Notes under the pieces: model-generated
Database searches by the model: none
Told to the model about the DNA's origin: nothing
Seen by the model: only the letters and a program-made list of their open reading frames with translations
In this document: in pieces, positions 47,506-56,464 of the stretch
Numbering within the stretch: position 1 is the first letter of the stretch
Layout of the letters: the number at the start of each line of letters is the position of its first letter
From: Psychrobacter immobilis
GTDB taxonomy: Bacteria > Pseudomonadota > Gammaproteobacteria > Pseudomonadales > Moraxellaceae
NCBI GenBank assembly: GCA_904846265.1
Contig: CAJHAA010000017.1
Span: forward strand, 1 to 64,000
DNA length: 64,000 nt
Direction of reading: 5' to 3'
Made by a program: the position numbers and the translations under genes

Positions 47506-47517
47506 GCTATTATAACA
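47506..47517 (-). promoter_or_regulatory. Extended -10 promoter candidate for thiG
   Basis: On the minus strand TGTTATAAT (TGn plus a perfect -10) places the start of transcription about 30 nt upstream of the chosen ATG, and downstream of or at the alternative TTG start, supporting the shorter thiG protein. Confidence 0.5.
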
Positions 47518-47633
47518 AAATCACGCAATCTTACTTGCAGTCTTTTTTGGTTTAGCCAGTTAAGCATAATACGTTTGCCACGCTTTGACACGAGTTTCTT
47601 TCTGAGTTTATCTTTATCTATCAGGTCGCTTTT

Positions 47634-49187
47634 ATGATGCAACTGCCGTACAGTTTTGCGAAACGCCATCAAATTTTGGCCATACTTGCCATTGATCCTG
47701 AGCTGCCAGCGACTTTGGTGCTGACCAAAGCCACGCCATTATCAGCGATTAATGAGGCAGTGCGATTTTTACAGCAGCAAGGGGTACGCGGTGTGCCCAC
47801 TTATGAAAGCATCAGCTCCGATGACTTTGAAAAGCGCATGAACGCCGCTTATGCAGGCAATACTGGTGAGTCGCAACATATTGCCGCTGGGCTCGAAGAC
47901 CATCCTGATCTCGATAGTTTGGCAGATAGTGTCCCTGAAACTGAAGATTTGATGGATCAACAAGATGATGCGCCTATCATTCGTCTCATCAATGCATTGT
48001 TGTCCGAAGCGATACGTTTAAACGCCTCAGATATCCATATTGAAACCTTTGAAAAACGCTTGGTCGTTCGCTTTCGTGTCGACGGTGAATTAAAAGAAAT
48101 CATTACGCCAAAACGCCAATTAGCACCGTTATTGGTATCGCGTATCAAAGTCATGGCCAAGCTCGATATCGCCGAAAAACGCGTGCCACAAGATGGACGT
48201 ATCAGCTTACGGCTGGCAGGGCGTGAGGTTGATGTGCGGGTATCGACATTGCCATCGAGCTTTGGTGAACGCGTGGTCATGCGTCTATTAGATAAGCAAG
48301 CAGGTCGCCTGAATATGACATATTTAGGGCTATCTGATAACGATTACAGTGAGCTAAAACGCTTGATTCATCGCCCACACGGCATTATTTTGGTGACAGG
48401 GCCGACAGGTTCAGGGAAAACCACGACGCTATATTCAGCATTGACCGATCTCAATGACCAAACCCGTAATATCTTGACCGCTGAAGATCCGATTGAGTTT
48501 CAGCTCGATGGCATTGGGCAAACGCAGGTTAATAATAAAGTCGATATGACCTTTGCCAAAAGTTTACGTGCGATGTTACGTCAAGATCCAGACGTGGTGA
48601 TGGTTGGTGAGATTCGGGATTTAGAAACGGCAGAAATTGCCGTACAAGCGTCGCTTACTGGACATTTGGTTTTATCAACTTTACATACCAACACCGCCAT
48701 TGGTGCCGTCACGCGTCTGCAAGATATGGGCGTTGAGCCATTTTTATTATCGTCATCGCTGATTGGTGTCGTCGCCCAGCGCTTGGTGCGTACGTTATGC
48801 CCGCATTGTCATGGTTGGCAAGTGGCTGATAGTGAGCAAGCCAAATTATTTACTGAAATTGGTATTGTGCCAGTCTCAGAGAATGGTGCTGAAACTTTAA
48901 CAACTACACCTATCAATCTACCCAGACCAGTTGGCTGCGACAAATGCAATCAATCAGGGTTTAAAGGACGGACGGCGATATATGAAGTGGTGCCCGTTGA
49001 TGATACCTTGCGCCGTATGATTCATAGTAATACCGCCGAGTATGAGCTAGAGGAGTACGCACGTCAGCAGACACCGTCGATTCGTGCGGATGGGTTGCAA
49101 AAAGTCATTGCAGGTCGTACGACGTTAGAGGAAGTGCTACGAGTGACGAAAGAGAGTGCCTTAGCTGATGACACAATACTTGTATAA
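47634..49187 (+). CDS. gspE: Type II secretion system ATPase GspE
   Basis: The cytoplasmic hexameric ATPase powering pseudopilus assembly. 517 residues: the N1E-type domain that binds GspL, then the ATPase with Walker A GPTGSGKTTT, the Asp box LTAEDPIEFQLDGIGQ, Walker B MVGEIRD, the His box STLHTNTAIGA, and a zinc-binding tetracysteine CPHC...CDKC. Glutamine-rich acidic residues link the domains. An AGGT ribosome site precedes the ATG pair. No other gsp gene is adjacent; gspF and gspG are 8.4 and 12 kb away. Confidence 0.94.
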   Translation: MMQLPYSFAKRHQILAILAIDPELPATLVLTKATPLSAINEAVRFLQQQGVRGVPTYESISSDDFEKRMNAAYAGNTGESQHIAAGLEDHPDLDSLADSVPETEDLMDQQDDAPIIRLINALLSEAIRLNASDIHIETFEKRLVVRFRVDGELKEIITPKRQLAPLLVSRIKVMAKLDIAEKRVPQDGRISLRLAGREVDVRVSTLPSSFGERVVMRLLDKQAGRLNMTYLGLSDNDYSELKRLIHRPHGIILVTGPTGSGKTTTLYSALTDLNDQTRNILTAEDPIEFQLDGIGQTQVNNKVDMTFAKSLRAMLRQDPDVVMVGEIRDLETAEIAVQASLTGHLVLSTLHTNTAIGAVTRLQDMGVEPFLLSSSLIGVVAQRLVRTLCPHCHGWQVADSEQAKLFTEIGIVPVSENGAETLTTTPINLPRPVGCDKCNQSGFKGRTAIYEVVPVDDTLRRMIHSNTAEYELEEYARQQTPSIRADGLQKVIAGRTTLEEVLRVTKESALADDTILV

Positions 49188-49254
49188 AATGTCTAGAGTG
49201 CATTGGTGATGGTTTAATCTACCTCAGCCAAAGGGTCTGCATAGCAGGTAAAAA

Positions 49255-49282
49255 AATAACTGGCTATGGTAGCCAGTTATTT
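49255..49282. terminator. Bidirectional terminator between gspE and the RidA gene
   Basis: AAATAACTGGCTA-TGG-TAGCCAGTTATTT, a perfect 13-bp stem with a 3-nt loop, between convergent genes. Confidence 0.8.
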
Positions 49283-49364
49283 GATGGTCATTCTTTACTG
49301 TTTTTAATACTTTAGTGTTTTGAATAGTTCAGTGCTTTTAATAATTTAACGTGTGACGTCATTA

Positions 49365-49853
49365 TTATTTTGCAGCGATACATTCAACTTCAACGCTGGC
49401 ACCAGCCGCCAATTCAGCGACGCCAAAGGCTGAACGTACCGGATAAGGTTTGGCCAATTCTGCTTTATAGACTTTATTAAAATCGTCAAAGTCATCCATG
49501 TCTGTCAGCATCGCCATACATTTGACGATGTCTGACTTTTGATAGCCGTACTCTAACAGGGTTTCATTAATATTATCCAATGCTTGCTTGGCTTCGGCTT
49601 TGACACCACCTTTGACCAATTTGCCATCTTTAAAACCAATTTGTCCAGACATGTATAGCGTATCGCCCACACGTACTGCTTCTGAAAAAGGATAATTACC
49701 GCCATCACCAAGAAATACAGGGCTAGATTTAGTCACACTTGCGGTATTTGCCATTGGCGCCGCATTCGCTGTCATAGCAAGGCCTAGTGAGCACGCGCCC
49801 ACGAGCAACGCCTTAGTTAAATGGGTAGTCAATTTATGGGTAATCTTGGACAT
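49365..49853 (-). CDS. Exported RidA (YjgF/YER057c) family protein
   Basis: 162 residues from the ATG at 49853, which has a strong AAGGAGA site. A Sec signal peptide (LTKALLVGACSLGLAMTANA) precedes the RidA domain: YPFSEAVRVGDTLYMSGQIG, QALDNINETLLEYGY, and the active-site Arg in YPVRSAFGVAELAAGASVEVECIA. Typical RidA proteins act in the cytoplasm, destroying reactive enamines/imines; an exported member therefore likely has another substrate. The sequence shows the export signal directly; the role is unknown. Confidence 0.9.
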   Translation of the reverse strand: MSKITHKLTTHLTKALLVGACSLGLAMTANAAPMANTASVTKSSPVFLGDGGNYPFSEAVRVGDTLYMSGQIGFKDGKLVKGGVKAEAKQALDNINETLLEYGYQKSDIVKCMAMLTDMDDFDDFNKVYKAELAKPYPVRSAFGVAELAAGASVEVECIAAK

Positions 49854-49971
49854 CGCTGTCTCCTTATTATAAGTTTTTTTCACAATTTTTTTAAATTCAC
49901 TATACAAGTTTAACAAACATAATGTCTCATCACACTAGATGACACATTATGTCTTACTTATGCTTAACCAG

Positions 49972-50673
49972 TTATTGGTCGTTTTGCTCAGCTTCGACTT
50001 CTGTTTTAGATTCAGTGTCAGCTTCTAGCGGCTTTTCGCTACTTTTGCCTTGACGGCGGGCTTCTAATTCAGACTTAGGAATCCAAGCCCATGTCATCTC
50101 AACCATGATAGGGTCACGATCACTGTCAGACTCACGGTCATGAATGACGCACGGAATTACCATTTCGCCTTTTGGTGTATTTAGGATATCTAAGCGCTGC
50201 TCATCCGATAAAGACGCCACTGCTGCAATTTGACCTTTTTTAATCGGGCGATAAAAATTAACCGAGTATGATTTAATCAATAGTACGCGGTCAGAGGGTA
50301 GGTTTAAACCCAAAATAAAACCAGTCGCTGTTTCGGCAAGTAAGGTAATGGCGACCGCATGAATAGAGCCAATATGATTTTGCACTGCTTTGGTGTTGTT
50401 TAAGCTCACGACGACTTGGTTGGGTTCGACCGTTTCATAATAGACGCCCGTTGTGCCTACATATGGAACCACTTTACCAAAGGCTTTGGATAAGATGCTC
50501 GAGCGTGCGCTGGCAGGTAAGTACTTGGTGATAGATAACAGTTTGGTAAATTGATTGCTGATGGGCTTGAGCGTGCTGTTGGGTTTTTCGACGGGCGATC
50601 TTGTGCTGTCAGAGGTTTTGGCTGGCAATTTATTGGTTAGCTTGCTAGGGAGTTTTTTTAATAATCCTGACAT
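49972..50673 (-). CDS. DUF4442 hotdog-fold protein (thioesterase-like)
   Basis: 233 residues. The central 150 residues fit the DUF4442/YiiD C-terminal type hotdog fold: NHIGSIHAVAITLLAETATGFILG corresponds to the long central helix, and VNFYRPIKKGQIAAVA to the following strands. Acyl-CoA thioesterase activity is possible by fold but unproven. Lys/Ser-rich N-terminal and Glu-rich C-terminal extensions (about 45 and 30 residues) are low complexity. No signal peptide. Confidence 0.75.
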   Translation of the reverse strand: MSGLLKKLPSKLTNKLPAKTSDSTRSPVEKPNSTLKPISNQFTKLLSITKYLPASARSSILSKAFGKVVPYVGTTGVYYETVEPNQVVVSLNNTKAVQNHIGSIHAVAITLLAETATGFILGLNLPSDRVLLIKSYSVNFYRPIKKGQIAAVASLSDEQRLDILNTPKGEMVIPCVIHDRESDSDRDPIMVEMTWAWIPKSELEARRQGKSSEKPLEADTESKTEVEAEQNDQ

Positions 50674-51004
50674 ACAAAATTCCTTAATGTAGATAGATTA
50701 AATGACGCTTTGAGTGTTACATATTTCATCATAGCAGCTGATAGGATGCCTATTGTGCAAGCTGCCATGCTCACTATGGTACATTAACCGCCGTCTGCCT
50801 ACTATTATTAGCATGAACTGTTGCGCTTATAAAATAGGGCTAACGTCATGATACTCTAGATGCTAGGAATGCTATCGCTCAACGCAACATCGTATCACTT
50901 AGATGCTTTCATAAACAGTGCTGCTGGATGCCATAAAGACAGCCACGCTATAATGATGATATTTTAGCGTATCTTATTGATTATTTTTCTTATTTCCTTT
51001 TTCT
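50674..51004. other. Intergenic region upstream of mcrB
   Basis: 331 bp between divergent genes; must hold the promoter of the McrBC-type system. No repeat, ORF or RNA is recognised. Confidence 0.3.
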
Positions 51005-52480
51005 ATGCTGGATGAAGCTATGCCTGACACGTCAATTCATGTGCCGACCAATATCATTTATACAGGCGTTGCTGGTACGGGAAAAACCTATCGACTGTTA
51101 CAAATTGCTAAGCGATATACCGACTATCTGCCGAGAGCCGATGAGGCAGATTTGTTAGGGCAGCTATTGCAAGCGCTTAGCTGGCGTGAAATCGTATGCT
51201 TGGTACTTTTGGATTTTCAATCTAAACACCAAGACTTGGTAAAAGTGCCTGAAATCGTCAATCATGCGTTCTTTGTCGCGAAAGCCGCACAGAATGCCCG
51301 CGAAAAAAACTTAAGCAATACGGCTTGGTCTGTCCTTCAAATGCATAGCCCTACCAATTCAAAAACTGTGACTTATAAAAACCGTGCCAGCCAAGCCTAT
51401 TTTGATAAAGATGAGGGCGGTGCGTGGTATTTGCTGCCAGAAAGCTTTGAGTTATTAACAGAGCTATCGCAGCAACTTGCCGAATTTCAGCAAGCGCAGC
51501 GTGATAACAGTGTCAACCAAAGCCAAGCTAATCCAAATCAAGGTTTTAGCCAGCAGCGCTTTACCATGGTTAGCTTCCATCAAGCGTATGGCTATGAAGA
51601 GTTTGTCGAAGGCATTCGTCCTGTCATGGCAGCGTCTAATTATACAACAAGTAGCTTATCTCAAATGAATTACGCCATTCAAGATGGTGCATTTTTAAAA
51701 CTGTGTCAAAGGGCAGCAAATGATCCAGAGCAGCGTTATGCCATCTTAATTGATGAGATCAATCGCGCCAACGTGTCACGAGTATTTGGCGAGCTACTCA
51801 GTCTAATTGAGCCAGACAAACGGGCTGGCATGGCAAACGCGATGGCCGTTCATTTGGCCTATTCTGGACGGGTTTTTAGCATCCCTGCTAACATCGATAT
51901 TTATGCCACGATGAACATCCAAGATCACTCGTTAGCACCACTTGATATGGCATTACGTCGGCGCTTTCGTTTTATAGACTGTCCTCCGCAGCCCAAGTTA
52001 TTACCGATGATTCATGTACACCGAAACTCAGAAACTGACAGTCCAGCAGCAACGATAGATTTGGCAAAGCTCTTAGCTGGTTTGAATGATCGCATCACGC
52101 AAACAGTGGGAATGGAAGCGCAATTGGGTCATGCTTTTTTATGGTCAGTGACGGATCTTGGACAATTGCAAGCGGCGTTGGTTGAACAAATTATTCCGCA
52201 GTTAATGCAAGCGACGGGTGGGCAAGAGGGTACTTTGCAATATATCTTTAGAGACGAGCAGCAGCCACTGCGAGCGCAGTTTATTCATGATAGTCATGTA
52301 TCCATCAATGACAGTGTGAATGATCAAGTGAATGCTAATAGTCAAAATCCGCTGTTTACTGGTCAAAACGCATTTTTCGGTCAGTCTATGCGCACTGCTG
52401 GCTATAAGATAAATGCCGACCTCATTGCGAGGGTAGGTGAATTTGCCACACCTACTGTCTATCAACGTTTATATCCATAA
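51005..52480 (+). CDS. mcrB: McrB-type AAA+ NTPase with a large insert between Walker A and Walker B
   Basis: The motor subunit of a type IV restriction system. Walker A GVAGTGKT is at 21-28, almost at the N terminus, so the usual McrB N-terminal DNA-binding domain is missing. Walker B AILIDEINRAN is near 246-256, the McrB signature MNIQD at 303-307 and the Arg finger region RRRF at 318-321. About 145 extra residues separate Walker A and B; the part near 55-145 (ALSWREIVCLVLLDF ... VKVPEI ... AYFDKDEGGAWYL) resembles a winged-helix-like module and may read the DNA. mcrC follows after 12 bp. An ATG at 51020 has a better ribosome site than 51005. Confidence 0.85.
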   Translation: MLDEAMPDTSIHVPTNIIYTGVAGTGKTYRLLQIAKRYTDYLPRADEADLLGQLLQALSWREIVCLVLLDFQSKHQDLVKVPEIVNHAFFVAKAAQNAREKNLSNTAWSVLQMHSPTNSKTVTYKNRASQAYFDKDEGGAWYLLPESFELLTELSQQLAEFQQAQRDNSVNQSQANPNQGFSQQRFTMVSFHQAYGYEEFVEGIRPVMAASNYTTSSLSQMNYAIQDGAFLKLCQRAANDPEQRYAILIDEINRANVSRVFGELLSLIEPDKRAGMANAMAVHLAYSGRVFSIPANIDIYATMNIQDHSLAPLDMALRRRFRFIDCPPQPKLLPMIHVHRNSETDSPAATIDLAKLLAGLNDRITQTVGMEAQLGHAFLWSVTDLGQLQAALVEQIIPQLMQATGGQEGTLQYIFRDEQQPLRAQFIHDSHVSINDSVNDQVNANSQNPLFTGQNAFFGQSMRTAGYKINADLIARVGEFATPTVYQRLYP

Positions 52481-52492
52481 AGGTGCTCAGCG

Positions 52493-54073
52493 TTGATAAA
52501 TAAAAGCTTTAGTCATAAAGTCATAGCCAATAATATTGACAGTACCGACGTTAATGCGCGTGATACCAATATCATCACTGTGTTTGAGCATCAGCGTCTA
52601 ATAGCGCATGACTTCTTACGGGTATCTGATTTCCATTGGTTGATGGCGCAAGAGTTTGCGGTATTTAGCATTAAGCGAAGACAGGGACAATGGCAGTTAA
52701 AAGTCGGACATTATATAGGGGTTATTTTACTGCCTAGCGGCATGACGCTTGAGATTTTACCTAAACTTGCGGCAAAAACTTCTAGCGATCAAGTCGCGCA
52801 GCAATCATACCTTTCACAGAATACCAGTCATCGCCCCGATATCAGGCAAGCTCGCCAATGGGTGCAGGGCATGCTATCGGATTTGACCAATAGCAGTCAT
52901 GTCAAAAACAAGCTACCCAATACAAAAAATCTAGGTCAATTTAGCAGTCAATTGTCGCCGCTATCGATAGCTGTAATGCCATTGTCAGATTGGCTTATCA
53001 CGCAGTTTTTGCAGCGGCTGGCTCATTATCGACCAAGCAAACACTATCAGACGCAGGTCGATAATCAAGCATCGATACAAGGTCGACTTCTCATCAAAGA
53101 ACAAATGCGCCACAACAGCATGCAGCCGCATAAGTTTGTCTGTGAGAGCAGTATACTGAGCCAAGACATGCTAGGTAATCGGCTGATTAAGAGCACGTTG
53201 ATTTTGCTGACACCTTTATTTTTTCAATCAACGCTATCGAAAGCAGATGCGCCTAAATTTTTGCAGGCTTGGCAGCGAGTAGCGGCGTTGAGTTATCAAG
53301 AGCTGACACAGTTAGAGTCGATATACAAGCAAGCAAAGCGTCAGTTAGCCGTGCAACCGCTTCGAGCACCGCAACTACAGGCTGCTCAGCAATTGTTAGA
53401 TATGGCTTATTGGTTACTAAGGCAGTCCAATGTGACAACAGGTAATGGTATTGCGCTAAATAAACCATCTAGGCAAAATCTGTCCTCTCCGCGTTTATGC
53501 TTGCTGATTGATATGAATCAAGCCTTTGAGCAATGGGCAAGCCTGCGCATTGCCTCGATGTTTCAGCAAGTGAGTCAACAATATCAGCCGTTATATCAAA
53601 CGCAAAGTATCTGGCTAACGGATGCAGAAGGGCGCGCATGTCTGTCTATACGACCTGATTTGCTCATATATAAAACTAATGCTAATGATAATTGTCACAA
53701 TCAGAATGGCACTGCGGTTATTGAAGCTAGAGAAAAAGGTCACTATAGCCATGTCATCGATATTAAATGGAAGCATTTATCGCAGACAGCCAGCATTAGT
53801 GCCAGTGATGCTTATCAACTGATGAGTTACGCTCAGGCCTATCAAGCAGGGCAGGTGTGGCTGATTTACCCAGTACAAGATAATGAGCGGTTACCAGTTG
53901 CGCTCAGCCAACAAGTGCATGATTATAAAAAGACTGATGGCGCTAACAACCATGATAATAGCCATAATGCTACTGATGAAAAAGTGAGTCCTGCGCCATT
54001 GTGGCTCGTACCATTCAATGTTCTTACTGGTACGATAAACGGCAGCTTGCTTCCTGATTGGAATAGAGTATAA
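52493..54073 (+). CDS. mcrC: McrC-type nuclease subunit
   Basis: The McrC-family partner of the preceding GTP/ATPase. 526 residues, longer than E. coli McrC (348). The N-terminal part has the family features FLRVSDFHWLMAQEFAVF and GVILLPSGMTLEILPKL; the C-terminal PD-(D/E)xK nuclease shows RPDLLIY (about 387-393) and DIKWK (about 423-427) with a conserved YQLMSYAQAY helix after. The start is a TTG with an AGGTG site; the next Met is about 50 codons later. Extra length is in Gln/Asn-rich linkers. A tRNA cluster follows. Confidence 0.85.
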   Translation: MINKSFSHKVIANNIDSTDVNARDTNIITVFEHQRLIAHDFLRVSDFHWLMAQEFAVFSIKRRQGQWQLKVGHYIGVILLPSGMTLEILPKLAAKTSSDQVAQQSYLSQNTSHRPDIRQARQWVQGMLSDLTNSSHVKNKLPNTKNLGQFSSQLSPLSIAVMPLSDWLITQFLQRLAHYRPSKHYQTQVDNQASIQGRLLIKEQMRHNSMQPHKFVCESSILSQDMLGNRLIKSTLILLTPLFFQSTLSKADAPKFLQAWQRVAALSYQELTQLESIYKQAKRQLAVQPLRAPQLQAAQQLLDMAYWLLRQSNVTTGNGIALNKPSRQNLSSPRLCLLIDMNQAFEQWASLRIASMFQQVSQQYQPLYQTQSIWLTDAEGRACLSIRPDLLIYKTNANDNCHNQNGTAVIEAREKGHYSHVIDIKWKHLSQTASISASDAYQLMSYAQAYQAGQVWLIYPVQDNERLPVALSQQVHDYKKTDGANNHDNSHNATDEKVSPAPLWLVPFNVLTGTINGSLLPDWNRV

Positions 54074-54120
54074 TGAGCGCTGTCGATGAGTAAGTAGCAC
54101 TTAGCATCGTGGAGAAAAGG

Positions 54121-54159
54121 ATTTATCATAGTGGTTTTTATGATAAATGAGCGTTTTTT
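54121..54159 (+). terminator. Weak terminator after mcrC
   Basis: ATTTATCATA ... TATGATAAAT AT-rich 10-bp stem followed by a short GAGCG and a T-run; low GC makes efficiency doubtful. Confidence 0.4.
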
Positions 54160-54200
54160 AAGTAATTTAGCAGTTTTTTTAAATTAATTAAAAATAGGTG

Positions 54201-54229
54201 TTGACACCATCGGCTTTTCCCCTTAATAT
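54201..54229 (+). promoter_or_regulatory. Strong sigma-70 promoter for the tRNA cluster
   Basis: A perfect TTGACA, a 17-bp spacer and TAATAT, about 80 bp upstream of tRNA-Pro. Confidence 0.85.
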
Positions 54230-54316
54230 GTGCACCTCGATAGCAAGGAACGTTAACAAGTTAGTGGCATTGCCAACAACGAGTTAATCAACAAACTATC
54301 GTGATAATAGACATTT

Positions 54317-54393
<77 letters not shown>

Positions 54394-54403
54394 TCTATTT
54401 TTA

Positions 54404-54425
54404 AGAGCCTTACAGGCTTTTTTTT
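54404..54425 (+). terminator. Short terminator-like hairpin after tRNA-Pro
   Basis: AGCCT-TAC-AGGCT followed by a run of eight T. It may end part of the transcription between tRNA-Pro and tRNA-Arg. Confidence 0.6.
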
Positions 54426-54489
54426 ATGTATAACGGTTTGGTTTTTGATATATTTAAAACTTGCTTTAGTATATAAAAGTCCTCTAAGA

Positions 54490-54566
54490 GCGCCTGTAGC
54501 TCAGCTGGATAGAGCATCTCCCTTCTAAGGAGGTGGCCGCAGGTTCGAATCCTGCCAGGCGCACCA
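54490..54566 (+). tRNA. tRNA-Arg (TCT)
   Basis: 77 nt, acceptor GCGCCTG/CAGGCGC, anticodon loop CTTCTAA (TCT), T-arm AGGTTCGAATCCT and encoded CCA. Confidence 0.97.
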
Positions 54567-54604
54567 TTTAGCCTGCAAATCTTGCCTCATCAGGCAATAG
54601 TTAT

Positions 54605-54681
54605 GGCGGTTGTAGCTCAGTTGGTAGAGCCCCGGGTTGTGATCTCGGTTGTCGTGGGTTCGAGTCCCATCAGTCGCCCCA
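54605..54681 (+). tRNA. tRNA-His (GTG)
   Basis: 77 nt including the extra 5' G paired with C73 typical of tRNA-His; anticodon loop TTGTGAT (GTG), T-arm GGGTTCGAGTCCC, CCA encoded. Its acceptor has G-T pairs. Confidence 0.97.
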
Positions 54682-54685
54682 TATT

Positions 54686-54898
54686 TTATTCTGCATTATC
54701 CTCTTCCTCTTCCTCTTCCTCTTCCTCTTCTTGTTCTATCTCATTATAAAAACCTTGTTCTAAATAATAATACTTGCCATTTTTGGCTTTTTTTTGTGCC
54801 TGTATGATTGGTTTTAACCTATCTTACCCCCTGCGATTAAAATTTGTAGACTCATCAACCCTTTGATTGTCTATTGATTTACTGGCCTTTTGTCTCAT
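54686..54898 (-). pseudogene. Possible decayed small ORF ending in a poly-Glu tract
   Basis: On the minus strand one frame runs MRQKASKSIDNQRVDEST... to an in-frame TAA at 54826-54824, then continues open for 45 codons (…KNGKYYYLEQGFYNEIEQ) into ten Glu codons and DNAE before TAA at 54688-54686. The Glu run comes from a (CTTCCT)n hexamer repeat at about 54700-54730. No ribosome site is seen. It may be the remnant of a gene next to the tRNA cluster; it could also be chance. The rest of the 553-bp gap to the AraC gene holds nothing I can name. Confidence 0.35.
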
Positions 54899-55237
54899 TT
54901 ATTTTTATTATGGGTTCTCTTTCGAGACGCTCGCTATCCCTGTACGTGCCTTAAACCTGCTTTGTTATTCTTTAACAGTCTTTATATAGGATAACAAAAT
55001 ATAGAATAACAAAGGCAACGCTTTTAGTGATGCATCATGATAAGGTCTTAAAGCCCGTTGATATATTAGGTCATCCATTAAGAAGTGATCCATTGAAGAT
55101 GATGCAGGTGTTCAGAAAACCAAAGGTCAGTTAAAAAATATATTGAATAGATTAAGTAAGCCTAAGACCATAGTAGGGATGTGAGTGCTTGTCTGAGATG
55201 CGCTGCTATGGATCTTATATTATTGAGGAAGTGATTG

Positions 55238-56173
55238 ATGGACGCATTGAGCGTATTGCTACAAAACGTGCATTTGTTTGAAACCAAGTATTATCGTTTG
55301 AATGGGACTGGTAATTGGTCTTATTCCATCACTAGACAAGATACGATTTTGTTTTATTTAGTGATGTCTGGGAGCTTTTGCATCGATGTTGGCAATGGTT
55401 TGCGACAGGCGCACGCAGGCGATATGATTATGATTCCCAGTGCCCATAAGCATGTGAGCTATGCCTTAGATCATAATGGTGACGATGCGCTACCGCTAGA
55501 TGAGTTGCTGACTCATTGTAAGGAAAACACCCTTGATATCGATGGCAACGGTGATCCTAACTCGTCTTTGATATTGATTGAATGCAAGTATGACAAAGAA
55601 ATGATACGTCCTTTGCTGTCTGTGCTGCCTGCGATTTTGCCTGAAATCAACGATGAGTCTGACGGTAGATTTGAGGTCATTGATGTCGAGATTAAGCTGC
55701 TGACCTTAGAAGCCGAGCGTGAGCGCATGGGCAAGACCGCGATCATCAATCATTGGGCAAGTATTATGATGATTGAATGTTTGCGGGTTTATATTGAAAG
55801 TTTGCCTGAGGCCACAGAAAACTGGCTAAAAGCCATGAAAGACCCGTTTTTGACCAAGGCGTTAGCAGCGATGCATCAAGCTCCCAATCAAAACTGGACC
55901 ATTCATAAACTGGCTGAAGTCGCAGGAATGTCACGCTCAAGCTTTGCGCAGCGCTTTAAAGATACAGTTGGTATGCCGCCGCTGACCTATCTCATTGATT
56001 ATCGCTTGCGCTTGGCGGCCCGTTATCTACGCTTGCAGCAAAACAGTATTGGCCGTATCAGTGAGTTGGTTGGCTATGCGTCAGACTCGACCTTTAGTCA
56101 AGCATTCAAGCGCGTTTATGGGGTATCACCAAAAGCCTATCGCCAACAATATCAACAAGAAAACATCGCATAA
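55238..56173 (+). CDS. AraC-family transcriptional regulator with cupin-type sensor
   Basis: 311 residues from the ATG at 55238 (GAGGAAG site). The N-terminal cupin domain of the AraC_binding_2/cupin_6 type (LFYLVMSGSFCIDVGNG ... HAGDMIMIPSAHKHV) resembles regulators of oxidoreductase genes. The C-terminal double HTH is complete: IHKLAEVAGMSRSSFAQRFKDTVG and IGRISELVGYASDSTFSQAFKRVYGVSPKAYRQQY. Effector and target genes are not evident; no adjacent operon is obviously controlled. A terminator follows directly. Confidence 0.92.
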   Translation: MDALSVLLQNVHLFETKYYRLNGTGNWSYSITRQDTILFYLVMSGSFCIDVGNGLRQAHAGDMIMIPSAHKHVSYALDHNGDDALPLDELLTHCKENTLDIDGNGDPNSSLILIECKYDKEMIRPLLSVLPAILPEINDESDGRFEVIDVEIKLLTLEAERERMGKTAIINHWASIMMIECLRVYIESLPEATENWLKAMKDPFLTKALAAMHQAPNQNWTIHKLAEVAGMSRSSFAQRFKDTVGMPPLTYLIDYRLRLAARYLRLQQNSIGRISELVGYASDSTFSQAFKRVYGVSPKAYRQQYQQENIA

Positions 56174-56192
56174 CGTATCGTTAATACACTAT

Positions 56193-56232
56193 AAAAGCGT
56201 TAAGGTTGCCATTAGGCCCTTAACGCTTTTTT
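56193..56232 (+). terminator. Terminator after the AraC regulator
   Basis: AAAAGCGTTAAGG ... CCTTAACGCTTTTTT with a 12-nt loop. Confidence 0.9.
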
Positions 56233-56464
56233 GTTTTCTCATGGTGAAGTATGAGACTTTTATGGAGATATTTCGTCTATGGTTGACAGGTGTCGACACG
56301 GAGTATTTTGACGATGGACAGCTGACAATGTGCTTGTGTTCAGGTACTATGGAATAATGAGTCATCTAGGCGCAAACGCTTGTTTTTAGCGTAAGATATG
56401 TCACTGTATGGTGGTCAGATCGTTTGTTCTAAATGATATTTATTTTTGCTGCTGATGGTATGTT

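Noticed and set aside
47473-47633. Possible TPP riboswitch upstream of thiG
   Set aside because: The extended -10 promoter leaves a leader of about 30 nt, too short for the aptamer.
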